Position numbers and translations under genes: made by a program
Shown here: one piece after another, positions 9,091 to 18,083 of the stretch
How the letters are laid out: every line of letters starts with the position of its first letter
Position numbering within the stretch: position 1 is the first letter of the stretch
Notes under the pieces: generated by a model
What the model was told of the DNA's origin: nothing
Databases searched by the model: none
The model's input: only the letters and a program-made list of their open reading frames with translations
Assembly: GCA_001184395.1 (NCBI GenBank)
Contig: LFLF01000010.1
Location: 1-47,419, forward strand
DNA: 47,419 bases
Source of the DNA: Candidatus Paraburkholderia calva
Lineage (GTDB): Bacteria; Pseudomonadota; Gammaproteobacteria; Burkholderiales; Burkholderiaceae
Direction of reading: 5' to 3'

Positions 9091-10614
9091 TTACTTGTTC
9101 GTGGCCAGCGCGCCCGCGCTGTTAGTGCCGTCGAACAGCGCAGTCAGGTAGCTGCCCTGCGTCGACATCTGCGACATCAGCGTGTTCAGTGCGGTGAACT
9201 GGGCGTTGTAGTCGGTCGTCAACTGCGTCGTGTACGACGCGAGTTGTGTCTGCTGGTCCGAAATGTTCTGCAGGTCGGCGTTGAGCGCCGTGGTGCGCGC
9301 ATCGATGATGCCGCCCGTCGCCAGGAACGACGTCAGGCTCGTGTTCAGCTGCTTCGCCACGCCATCGGTCGAGTTGAACAGCTTCGATACCGCGCCGGAA
9401 TTGCTGGAGAGCGCGTTGGTCAGCGCGGTTTCGTCGGTCTTGAGTGTGCCGTCCGGTTGCAGCGCGATACCGATCGACGCCAGATTAACCTGGCTCGAAC
9501 CCGAGCCGATGCCCTTCGCGATCGTGCTGGCGATGGTGCTCTTGATAGTGTTCGTCATCGAGTCGCCGAGCAGCGCACCGCCTTGCGAACCTGCCACCTG
9601 CGTCGAATCGAACGAGGTCAGAGACGATGCCGTGCTGATGAAATTGTTGTACGCGGTGACGAACGATTCGATCGCCGTCTTCTGCGAACTCGTGTCTTGC
9701 GCGATGGTGAACGTCTGGGTCGTGCCGACGGCGTCGGACGTCAGGTTCATCGTTACGCCGGTCAGCGCAGTAGTGACCGTGTTGGTGGCGCTGCTCGCTG
9801 CGGTGCCCGCGACCGAGAAATTGGCGTTCATGCCGGCCTGCGTTTGCGTGCAGCCGGTCGAGCTGATCGACGTCTGGGCGGGCGTGGTCGGCGTTCCGTC
9901 CGTGTTGGTCGCGGTGGATGCGGCCGTGACGGAGGACGTGACGTTCAGGCTCGACAGGCCGTTATCGGTGGTGGCGTTGACGGCCACGTTGATGCCATTC
10001 GCCTGACCGGTCGACGAGGAGCGCAGCACGAGGTGCGCGCCGTCGGTGCCGTTGACGACCGTTGCCGTTACGCCGGGATTGCCGCTCGCTGAGTTGATCG
10101 CCGATGCGATGCCCGAGAGCATGTTGTTCGTGGAGTCGATGTTGATCGACATGTTCGAGCTGCCGACCGAGATTTGCATTGTGCCGGTGCCGAGCTGCGC
10201 CGAGCTGCTGAATGTTTTCGAGGTGAGCGACTGCGCGGTGGCGATATTGTTGACCGTCACCGAATAGGAGCCGGCGACCGCGCCGGTGGTGGCCGAGCCA
10301 GTGAGGCCCTTGCCGCTGCCGGCGGCGGTGAATGCGCCGAGCGTGGTGCCGTCCGCGAGCGAACTGGCCGCGCTCTGCAAAAGCGACAGCACCGATTTGA
10401 GCGTGCCGACCGCGGTCAACTGCGTGTTGTCCGTGGTTTGCTTGTTGGCGAAGGCCTGCGTTTGTCCCGCGACCTTCGCATTGACGATAGCGGTGACGAG
10501 CGAATTCACGTCCATCGTCGACTTGGTCGAGCCGGAAATGATTGATTGCGCGGCCTGTTGTACGACGCTATTTGGATCGACCGTGGATGCCGATGTGGTT
10601 GCTACCGTCGTCAT
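9091..10614 (-). CDS. fliD: Flagellar filament cap protein FliD (HAP2)
   Basis: This intact 507-residue protein has the FliD N-terminal domain (about residues 25-125, containing STMDVNSLVTAIVNAKVAG) and a C-terminal coiled-coil domain ending with LSDQ/QLASYTTQLTTDYNAQFTALNTLM-type heptads. FliD forms the pentameric/hexameric cap that folds flagellin at the filament tip. The middle is Ser/Thr/Ala-rich, as in other Burkholderia FliD. It lies between fliT and fliC on the same strand with GGAG six bases from the ATG. I found no sigma-28 match in its own upstream gap, so it may be read from the fliC promoter or from an unseen one. Confidence 0.95.
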   Translation of the reverse strand: MTTVATTSASTVDPNSVVQQAAQSIISGSTKSTMDVNSLVTAIVNAKVAGQTQAFANKQTTDNTQLTAVGTLKSVLSLLQSAASSLADGTTLGAFTAAGSGKGLTGSATTGAVAGSYSVTVNNIATAQSLTSKTFSSSAQLGTGTMQISVGSSNMSINIDSTNNMLSGIASAINSASGNPGVTATVVNGTDGAHLVLRSSSTGQANGINVAVNATTDNGLSSLNVTSSVTAASTATNTDGTPTTPAQTSISSTGCTQTQAGMNANFSVAGTAASSATNTVTTALTGVTMNLTSDAVGTTQTFTIAQDTSSQKTAIESFVTAYNNFISTASSLTSFDSTQVAGSQGGALLGDSMTNTIKSTIASTIAKGIGSGSSQVNLASIGIALQPDGTLKTDETALTNALSSNSGAVSKLFNSTDGVAKQLNTSLTSFLATGGIIDARTTALNADLQNISDQQTQLASYTTQLTTDYNAQFTALNTLMSQMSTQGSYLTALFDGTNSAGALATNK

Positions 10615-10720
10615 GTGAGACTCCGTTCGTGGCGTCGGTCCGAGGATCGTTCGAGGATCGCTTCAAGGACGTTCGCGCGATGATGAAAATTGGAATGAAC
10701 GCGAAAGTACAAATGCGGAT

Positions 10721-10766
10721 CGGGAGGCAAGCTTCCCGGTTTCCATCACCCGGCGCGCGGGTGATG
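10721..10766 (-). terminator. Two hairpins after fliC
   Basis: In the fliC-fliD gap two perfect stem-loops follow the fliC stop: CATCACCCG/CGGGTGATG at 10744-10766 and CGGGAGGC/GCTTCCCG at 10721-10738. Neither is followed by a run of T, so they may stabilise the fliC messenger or attenuate rather than fully terminate it. Confidence 0.4.
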
Positions 10767-10803
10767 AGTGCGCGCCGGGGACTTACTGTGTGACTACTGA
10801 TGC

Positions 10804-11952
10804 TTAGCCGAGGAGCTTCAGAACTTGCTGGGGCATTGAGTTGGCTTGCGCCAGAACCGAGATACCAGCTTGTTGCAGAACCTGAGCCTTCGAGAGGTTC
10901 GCGGTTTCCTGAGCGAAGTTCGCGTCGGTGATCTGCGACTGAGCGGACGACAGGTTGGTCGACTGCGCGGTCTGCGTGGCGGCCACCGAGCTGAAGCGGT
11001 TTTGCACAGCGCCCAGCTTTGCTTGCAGTGCGTTCACCGAGTCGATCGCGTTGTCGATCGATTCGATCGCTTGCGAAGTGCCGTCCGACGTGCCGATGTT
11101 CACTTGCGAAACTTGCGGCGGAACGTTGTTCTTGGCCAGCGTCGACAGTTCGGTCGTTTGCGTCGAGGTTGTCGAGGAGGCTGCGGTCGAGCTGAGGGAG
11201 ATCGACGAGCTGCCAGCCGTGAGGCCCGTGAACACGTTCGACGCGACGAAGCCCGTCGAACCTGTGCCAGCGCCCAGCGACTTGTTGTCCTGGTCGGTGA
11301 AGGTGTAGCCGCCGCTGCCGTCAGCGATCACGTTGATCGAGGTGATCGACGCGCCGGTGGAAACCGATGTACCCGAGGAGCCCAGGCTCAGACCGTCGAC
11401 CGTGCCGAGGACCGTGCCGGCCTTCGGGCTGCCGCCGCCGAGTTTCAGAGCGGAGACATTCGCCGACGTGCCGAGGTCGATCGAGATCGACTGACCGACG
11501 TTCGCGCCGACCTGGAAGGTCTTGAGGCCAGCCGAACCGTCGAGCAGGTTCGTGCCGTTGTATTGCGTTTGCGACGAGATACGGTTGATTTCAGCGATAC
11601 GCTGCGTAACTTCTTGTTGCAGCGAGGACTTGTCCGCGTCCGACAGCGAGCCGCTCGAAGCTTGCACTGCGAGCTGGCGAATACGCTGCAGGTTGTCCGT
11701 GATCTGCGACAGGCCGCTGGAAGCCGTCTGGACCATCGACACGCCGTCGTTCGCGTTCGAAACGCCCTGGTTCAGGCCGTTGATCTGCGACGTCATGCGC
11801 GAGGAGATCGCGAGACCTGCTGCATCGTCTGCTGCACTGTTGATGCGCTTGCCCGACGAGAGGCGGGAAATTGCCGACGACAGAGCGCTTTGCGTGCCGT
11901 TCAGGTTTTGCTGAACGACGAGCGAGTTGATGTTGCTGTTAATACCGATCAT
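10804..11952 (-). CDS. fliC: Flagellin
   Basis: This intact 382-residue flagellin has both conserved ends: the N-terminal D0/D1 helices (MIGINSNINSLVVQQNL, LSSGKRINSAADDAAG, about residues 1-140) and the C-terminal helices (about 290-382) ending in SMPQQVLKLLG. The middle 140 residues are Ser/Thr/Gly-rich, the surface domain that is glycosylated in relatives. It has a strong GGAGAG ribosome site and its own sigma-28 promoter. The gene is undamaged although its upstream regulators flhDC and a neighbouring glycosyltransferase are broken. Confidence 0.97.
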   Translation of the reverse strand: MIGINSNINSLVVQQNLNGTQSALSSAISRLSSGKRINSAADDAAGLAISSRMTSQINGLNQGVSNANDGVSMVQTASSGLSQITDNLQRIRQLAVQASSGSLSDADKSSLQQEVTQRIAEINRISSQTQYNGTNLLDGSAGLKTFQVGANVGQSISIDLGTSANVSALKLGGGSPKAGTVLGTVDGLSLGSSGTSVSTGASITSINVIADGSGGYTFTDQDNKSLGAGTGSTGFVASNVFTGLTAGSSSISLSSTAASSTTSTQTTELSTLAKNNVPPQVSQVNIGTSDGTSQAIESIDNAIDSVNALQAKLGAVQNRFSSVAATQTAQSTNLSSAQSQITDANFAQETANLSKAQVLQQAGISVLAQANSMPQQVLKLLG

Positions 11953-12051
11953 GATGTTTCTCTCCGATTTGGCGTGGCGTATTTATCTAAGTGATAGCGC
12001 CATCGATTGGCGGAAGCGTCTGTCGTTTGATTGTTTGGCCGCTTGTTTAGG

Positions 12052-12078
12052 TTTTCGGCCCGTGCTAGGCAAACTTTA
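12052..12078 (-). promoter_or_regulatory. Sigma-28 (FliA) promoter of fliC
   Basis: Read on the minus strand, the sequence is TAAAGTTT, 11 bases, GCCGAAAA. This is 15 of 16 matches to the class-3 flagellar consensus TAAAGTTT-N11-GCCGATAA. The -10 box lies about 100 bases before the fliC ATG. Confidence 0.92.
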
Positions 12079-12152
12079 GGTATCGCTACGTATTTGCCTG
12101 AGAATTATTGAGGCGCCTTGTTTGCCGGGCCCAAGCTCCGGTACGTGCCCAT

Positions 12153-12193
12153 AAAAAAAGCCTCGCTGTGTTGCTACTACGGCAAAGCAAGGC
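12153..12193 (-). terminator. Rho-independent terminator of the glycosyltransferase gene
   Basis: On the minus strand an 8-bp stem (GCCTTGCT pairing with AGCGAGGC) with a loop of about 18 bases is followed by seven T. It lies 26 bases after the stop of the broken glycosyltransferase and separates it from the fliC promoter. Confidence 0.75.
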
Positions 12194-12218
12194 CGATTTA
12201 TTAGGTTTAAACGTGCTG

Positions 12219-14448
12219 TTACGCGTCGAAAGTGGCGGGCGACTTGCCCGCGCACCAGCCTTGCCACATTTTGCGAATGGCGCGGGCGAAGGCCGTAGCC
12301 ACTGCGTCCGCCTCGAAAAACGGCGACTGCATGCAGCGCTCGCGCATGCCGGCGCGGATGCGTGCGAGTTCGTCTGCGGCATGCGCCCAGGCGCTGCCCT
12401 TCGCAACGAAATCCGCGCGATCCCGCGCGACGAAGTCCTGCAATCCAGCGAGTGACAGCACGGACGTGCTGCCGCGGCTCGCGATTAGGTCGCCGGGCAA
12501 GGTCAGCGTCGGCACACCCATCCACAGCGATTGCAGCGTAGTCACGCCGCCGGCGTACGGGAAGGTATCGAGTGCGATATCCGCGTCGAGGTAATGCACC
12601 AGAAACTTTTCCAGCGATGAACGTTGCCGATATTCGATACGGTCCGTATCGATGCCCGTATTCCGGAACCAGCCGTTCACGATCGTGTACGTGTTGTCAT
12701 GCGGCACGCCGGCAATGAGCATTCGTGCGTCCAGTACCGCGTGCAGCAGTTCCGCCCAAAGCGCGATCGTCTGCGGCTGAAGCTTGTTGAAGCGGTTGAA
12801 GTTGCCAAACGTGATATGACAGTTCGTAAGAGCGGGTAGCGCGTTGAGCGGCGGCGCTTCGATGGCGGGCTGGAACGGCGCGAGAGCCGGCAGATACGCG
12901 AGCTTTTCGACTAACTGACCATCGATCTTGTCTTCCGGCACGTAAAAGCGGTCTAATCCATCGCTCCTATGCCGGTCGTGCCGAGGTATCCCATCCAGCT
13001 CGCCTGGACCGGCGCGGGTTTGCGCGCGAAGGTCAGCAGGCGGTTATATCCGGTGTGTCCCACCAGATCGATCAGCACATCGATGCCGTCGGAGCGGATT
13101 TTCTCGGTGAGATCCGCATCGCTCAAGCCCGAGGTATCGTTCCAGCGTGCGACTTGCGAACGCAGCCGAGTGGTGTAAACGTCCGTGATTGCCCGGTTGT
13201 AATACACATACACCGTCACATTCGGATCTTTGGCGAGGTGCCGGAACACCGGTTCCATGAAGGCCGCTACCGGGTGACGGTTGAAGTCGCCCGAGACGAA
13301 GCCCACCCGCAGCCGCTTGTTCGGATCGGCTTTGTTGACATGCTTTCGCCACGTCGTGCGCAGCGGTTCGGCGCACTGTTCCGCGAAGTAAAGGTGTCGG
13401 GCGTAAAACTCCTTCGGATCGACGTTCGCCTTGTGCGAAAGACAGAACAGCAGGTTCTCGTGCGACGGCTCGTAGTTCGGGCGTAGCGCGATCGCGCGAC
13501 CGAAATGATGGGCGGCTTGTCGAACAGAGTCAGATCCATCAGCATGAGCGCGAGGGTGTCGTGCGTGTCCGGCACACTGGGAGCGAGCTCGACGGCGCGG
13601 CGCGCGGCGGCCTGTGCCTCGTCCATGCGCTGTACCGAACGCAAAACCAGCGCCAGGATGCGATGCGCCTCACTGTAGTGCGGGTCCTGGCCGATTACCC
13701 GGCGGCATTCCGCCTCTGCCTCGATGTGCCTGTCGGCCAGCCGCAATGATTCGGCGAGAATACGGCGCACGTCGTTTTGGGACGGCCGCAGTTCCAGACT
13801 GCGCCGCAGCGCGGCGATGGCTTCCGGCAGCTTCATGCGCTGCATCAGCGCAATGCCTTGTATTTCCAGGCCCAGTTCGAACTTCGGAAAGCGCTGCGTC
13901 AGGGTTTGCGCGAGCACCACGGACTCGTCGTATCGGCGAGTGTTGAAAAGCGCAAGCAGCTGGTTGACCTCTTGCGGCGTCGGAGCGGTGCGGCCGTTCG
14001 GTGCGACGACGCCCTGACGCAGTTCGGTCGCTTCGCGAAGCTGTTCGGCAAGCGCATCGATGGCAGGGCCGTTGAGCCCTTGTTGGCACGCCAGATCGAA
14101 GACCAGCTTCGCCGCTTCGACCTGACCGCCACGCGTCAGCGTATCGATATAGTTGGCCCAGTAGACGAGCCGCGCGGGGTTCGCGCCGATCGCGGCTTCG
14201 AAAAACGGCATCGTGAGATCGAACTGTCCGCGCTGCGCCATGATCATGCCAAGGTTGTAGTTGGCGTCGGCATGGCCCGGTTGAGCCTCCAGTACGACGC
14301 GATAGAGTGTCTCGGCTTCGTTCAGATCGAGCGCCTGATGCCTTTCGACTGCAACGCTCAGCACATTGGCCAGATCCGCCTCGAACTGTTGTTCGGCGCT
14401 CAGCGTGTGAGTTGCGTGGGTGTGTTCCGGTGCGGTAGGCATATTCAT
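12219..14448 (-). pseudogene. TPR/SPINDLY-type O-glycosyltransferase, broken (probable flagellin glycosylation)
   Basis: The reconstructed protein of about 740 residues has N-terminal TPR repeats (from about residue 30, with ADANYNLGMIMAQRGQFD and later repeats) and a C-terminal O-GlcNAc-transferase-like catalytic half (RVGFVSGDFNRHPVAAF, ITFGNFNRFNKLQP, FPYAGGVTTLQSLWMGVPTL). It is broken twice: a frameshift at about 13505 between the TPR and catalytic parts, and a deletion of about 11 bases at about 12957 that creates a TAG after GIGAMD and shifts the frame. In B. cenocepacia a large glycosyltransferase near fliC (FlmQ) glycosylates flagellin, so its loss here suggests unglycosylated flagellin. 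The catalytic part is split, so residual activity is unlikely. Confidence 0.88.
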
Positions 14449-14628
14449 GGTTTGGGCATTCCTTGGCGTTGCAAGAATTATCTGGCCACTCCGTTTGCCC
14501 TATGGCCGGAACTGGCGGTAAAAAACCGCTCAAATCGACCGATTTGCCCGCCTGCGGCGCCTTCTGCGACACCACGCGTTCGCGCGTATCCTTTGGGGTC
14601 TCCATCCAATCCCGCACTCGGAGTCCTC

Positions 14629-15579
14629 ATGCAAACCCGCACCATCGGCACCTCGGACCTGAAAGTCGCCCCGCTCGTGTTCGGCGGCAACGTATTCGGC
14701 TGGACGGCCGACGAGCGTGCCTCGTTCTCCATCCTCGACGCCTTCGTGGACCACGGCCTCGACTTCATCGACACCGCTGACGTCTATTCCGCCTGGATCG
14801 ACGGCCATACGGGCGGCGAGTCGGAAACCATCATCGGCAAGTGGTTCAAGGAGAGCGGCAAGCGCGACAAGATCGTGCTCGCCACCAAGGTCGCCAAGCT
14901 CGCCGCGCGACCCGGGCTCTCGGCGGCAAACATCGCGGCGGCCGTGGACGATTCGCTGCGGCGCCTGAAAACCGATTACATCGACGTCTACTTCTCGCAT
15001 CATGACGACGAAGCAACGCCGCTCGACGAAACGCTCGGCGCCCATCAGAAGCTGATCAAGGCGGGCAAGGTGCGGGTGATCGGCGCGTCGAACTACACTG
15101 GCGCGCGGCTGGACGAGGCGCTCAAGCTATCGAAGGAGACGGGTTTGCCGGCTTATCAGATCCTTCAGCCGGAGTACAACCTCTACGACCGCGAAGGCTA
15201 CGAGACCGACCTCGAACCCGTCGCCGAGGCGCACAAGGTGGCGGTCGTGCCGTATTATGCGCTCGCGAGCGGCTTCCTGTCCGGCAAATACCGCTCGAAG
15301 GCCGACGCGCAAGGCAAGGCACGCGGCTCGCGCGTGGAGCAGTATCTCGATGCGCGCGGCCTGAAGATTCTCGACGCGCTCGACGAAGTCGCCAAACGCA
15401 ACGACACCACGCCTGCGACCATCGCGCTCGCGTGGCTGATCGCCCGCCCGAGCATCACGGCGCCGATCGCGAGCGCGACATCGGTCAAGCAACTGGAAAG
15501 CCTCGCGGAAGCCACGCGCCGACCGCTTTCGGCCGAAGACGTCGCGCTGCTCGACGAAGCCAGCGCCTGGCAGAAATAA
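14629..15579 (+). CDS. Aldo/keto reductase
   Basis: This intact 316-residue (alpha/beta)8-barrel NADPH-dependent oxidoreductase is of the YajO/Tas-like class. The catalytic tetrad is visible: Asp48 and Tyr53 in FIDTADVYS, Lys87 in LATKVAK, and His124 in YFSHHDD. The C-terminal cofactor-binding segment is ASATSVKQLESL. The long open frame extends far upstream, but the ATG at 14629 is chosen because the barrel begins there with GGAGTCCTC before it. It diverges from the broken glycosyltransferase. The substrate cannot be inferred. Confidence 0.92.
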   Translation: MQTRTIGTSDLKVAPLVFGGNVFGWTADERASFSILDAFVDHGLDFIDTADVYSAWIDGHTGGESETIIGKWFKESGKRDKIVLATKVAKLAARPGLSAANIAAAVDDSLRRLKTDYIDVYFSHHDDEATPLDETLGAHQKLIKAGKVRVIGASNYTGARLDEALKLSKETGLPAYQILQPEYNLYDREGYETDLEPVAEAHKVAVVPYYALASGFLSGKYRSKADAQGKARGSRVEQYLDARGLKILDALDEVAKRNDTTPATIALAWLIARPSITAPIASATSVKQLESLAEATRRPLSAEDVALLDEASAWQK

Positions 15580-15922
15580 ATCTGTCGCATCAAGGAGTTG
15601 GATGTTTCACAGGGGTTGGCGTGGGCGCGCGGTTCTGGTAGCATAACTACCGGATCGAGAAATCTGCCCGATTTTTTGCCTTCGACGCTGAAAATGACAA
15701 TGCCAACGCGCAGCGAAGAACGGCTCCGAGCTGCACGTTCAGGTTTCTCGCGAGCGCGCACGCCGCCCAGGCGGTTGAATCCCAACTCTCTCTTTTCCAG
15801 CCTCCGTGGCCGCTTTGCTCGTGTCTGCCTCGATATTAAAATCCGGCGGACGATCGGAGTGCCGGCGCGCGGCGTTTGAACAGCATCGCGCAGTTAGAAA
15901 TACGTTTAACAAATCAGGATCG
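15580..15922. other. Intergenic region upstream of the rpsU remnant
   Basis: No gene is visible. A weak sigma-70-like promoter may lie at 15616-15644 (TTGGCG, 17 bases, TAGCAT), which would have served the rpsU copy downstream. Confidence 0.35.
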
Positions 15923-16084
15923 TTGACCACTATCACCCTCAAAGAAAACGAGTCGTTCGACGTCGCGATTCGTTGCTTTCGTCGCACCATCGAGAAGAAT
16001 GGCCTGATCGCAGAACTCCGCGAGCGCCAGTCGTACGAAAAGCCGACCACGGCACGCAAGCGCAAGAAGGCAGCCGCCGTTTAG
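15923..16084 (+). pseudogene. rpsU: 30S ribosomal protein S21 paralogue, start lost and truncated
   Basis: The frame reads [18 protein letters not shown] and then [26 protein letters not shown], which is S21. Two defects are visible. The codon where ATG is expected is TTG, preceded by GATCG. The frame also stops at KKAAAV, about 17 residues short of the basic C-terminal tail (RLHKRLRSQ... in relatives) that contacts 16S rRNA. Burkholderia carry several rpsU copies, so loss of one is tolerable. TTG initiation of a shortened protein cannot be excluded. Confidence 0.8.
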
Positions 16085-16113
16085 TTTTTGCAGCGTCCGA
16101 ATTGACGGCGAAT

Positions 16114-16468
16114 CAGCAGAAAGCGTGACGTTTGCCGAGCGCCGACAGCAGATGCGGCCACTGTTCGACGCTGGCGTCGTCGTGAATCTGCTCTAACTCG
16201 ATGAGCAGATCGATGACGTTCGGATCGTACACATTCACATTTGACGCATAGAGCGTACGCAGCAACCCGCCGTCCTGCGCATGCCGTTAATAAGGAAATG
16301 CCGACGCCTTCGAGCGCGGACTCGTACACCTCGTCGCCCACCAGCGACCCGATTGCGGACTTGCGGTCCTCGGGACTGCGCAGGCGGCACGAACCGTACT
16401 CATCCTCCGAAACCGCGTTTTGCGTGAGCAAATGCCAGCGTACGCGTTCGTAGATATCCTTTCGTAAT
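16114..16468 (-). pseudogene. Conserved orphan protein, copy B, broken
   Basis: Stitched across frames the remnant reads DIYERVRWHLLTQNAV, YGSCRLRSPEDRKSAIGSLV, YESALEGVGISLL, then YASNVNVYDPNVIDLL, ELEQIHDDASVEQW. Frameshifts lie near the start (about 16460) and at about 16285. It shares its plan with the neighbouring orphan copy A (HL..Q, a Cys-rich or Arg-rich centre, EG, then N-V-[FY]-D-P-N, LL, Q/E-xx-HD), so the two are tandem paralogues. I do not know a function for the family, although I recall similar proteins in Burkholderia. Confidence 0.65.
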
Positions 16469-16533
16469 AGGGCTCAACATCACAGCACTCGCAATACAGT
16501 TCGCAAACTCAGGTCGCAATACCCGGTAGCCGC

Positions 16534-16957
16534 TCAGGCAGCCGTTTTAAGAAGCGCGGCCGACAGGCCGAACTGACGCGCGATCGACGAAAAGCGCTCG
16601 AGCCATTCCCATTTGCCGAAGACGTCGTGCACGTTCTGCAGGCACGAAAGCAGTTCGACGGTATTAGGATCGAAAACATTGATGCGCGCGCGCAACAGGG
16701 CGCGCTTAAGCGCCGCGACGCCGACTCCATATAGGCCGGCACCATTTCCGGCGCCTTGCTGATGTAGCGGATGGGCACGCCTTTCATCGCCGTCACGTAG
16801 TCGCGCGGCTTGATGAAACTGCCGATCGGGCAACCACCGCAGTAATCGCGGTAGGCGCCGCCACCGTGCGGCAGCAGGGCGGCTTGCCCTGCCCGAAAAG
16901 ATGCTGCACCGCGCTATCGAAGATCTCCTGATGCGTCAGGAAGTTCAGACTTTTCAT
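16534..16957 (-). pseudogene. Conserved orphan protein, copy A, broken
   Basis: The gene starts at 16957 with MKSLNFLTHQEIFDSAVQHL after a GGGGGAAC ribosome site. Stitched, it continues through YCGGCPIGSFIKPRDYVTAM, GVPIRYISKAPEMVPAYM, INVFDPNTVELLSCLQNVHD and ends at 16534 with LSAALLKTAA. Frameshifts lie at about 16880, 16800 and 16725. It is a soluble protein of about 140 residues with no signal peptide. It is paralogous to copy B downstream. Function is unknown. Confidence 0.7.
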
Positions 16958-17350
16958 GATGTTCCCCCTGCGCCCTTGCGCAGTGGCCATGCATTAAGAT
17001 TTTCGAGCGACCCAGCACTTGCTTTCGAGCACCCTGGTTTTCCCGGCCTGGACGCTCAGGTCTTACGGCATACGTATGCACGCGACGAGTGTCCACTTCT
17101 CTGTTAACGACCCATCGTCACTAGTTATTGGCTCGGCAAAAAGGTGCGGCAGCGCACGCGAGGACGCCATTTTTACACGAACCGCACGTTCGTGCAGTGC
17201 CGCAGAAGCATCGAAAACCCTTAACTCTCAGGGATTTGCACGTGCCTTACGGTAAAAAACCGCCGACTACCACTAGGATTTTCCCTAGACAACAGTCTTT
17301 GCTCTCGATGATGTTGCTAAAAAGCAAAAATCTTTCGCATCGAAAAAGTC
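16958..17350. other. Intergenic region with a palindrome
   Basis: No gene is visible between the tag remnant and orphan copy A. The only structure I see is the interrupted palindrome CTAGGATTTTCCCTAG at 17273-17288 (arms CTAGG/CCTAG), which could be a regulator site or chance. Confidence 0.35.
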
Positions 17351-17942
17351 TTAAGCCTCGGCTTTCGTGCCCGATTTTCTCTGTTTCGCGCCGCGCTTCT
17401 TTCGCGCCGGACAGTCGGCGGCGTGGTCGTTCACCATGCCGTTGGCCTGCATGAACGCGTAACAGATGGTGGTGCCGAAACGCCTTGGAGAGCGTTCGAT
17501 TCCGGCGTCAATGCCGGCGTCGGATTCTTCGTATCGCGGGGCGTGTCGATGGATTTGTCGCCGACGAACGACCACACGAAGTCGGCGAACGAGCCGTGCT
17601 CCTCCTGGATGCGTTTGACAGCTTGCGCGTTGAGGACGGCGGGACGGCGGACGAGATCTTGGCGCGATTACGCACGATGCGCGCGTCGCCGACGAGTTGC
17701 TCCACATCCTTCTCGGTGAAGCGCGCGACCTTGTCGATATCGAAACCCTTGAACAGCAGCCGGTAACCCTCGCGTTTGTTGAGGATGGTCGACCATGACA
17801 ATCCTGCCTGCGCGCCTTCCAGCACCAGCATTTCGAAGAGATGCTGGTCGTCGTGCGACGGCACGCCCCATTCGGTGTCGTGGTAGTGGACCATCGCGTC
17901 GCCGGTGGCCCAGGCGCAGCGGGTGGCTTCGGTGTCTGTCAT
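17351..17942 (-). pseudogene. tag: DNA-3-methyladenine glycosylase I, broken
   Basis: The N-terminal part (MTDTEATRCAWATGDAMVHYHDTEWG ... GAQAGLSWSTILNKREGY) matches Tag, a base-excision repair enzyme that removes 3-methyladenine. The C-terminal part (FGTTICYAFMQANGMVNDH...CPAR) carries the His and Cys of the family's zinc snap. The middle is shifted at about 17650 (after IVRNRAKI) and again at about 17500. The expected length is about 197 residues, close to E. coli Tag (187). Loss of a repair enzyme would fit genome erosion. Confidence 0.88.
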
Positions 17943-18083
17943 CGCGAGTCCTCGGTTTTGGATCGCGCCAAACATAGCCGAATGCCGCCGGGGCGCCACC
18001 TCGGCCATCGGTATAGGCCGCGCGCGCAAATGCCGCCATCCGGTTGATTGGCGTGCGCCGTCGCGGCCAGTAAGCTTGCGGCC

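Noticed and set aside
13777..15579. A 600-codon frame suggesting a fusion ahead of the aldo/keto reductase
   Set aside because: The first 284 codons are antisense to the TPR part of the glycosyltransferase gene; the reductase begins at its own ATG at 14629.
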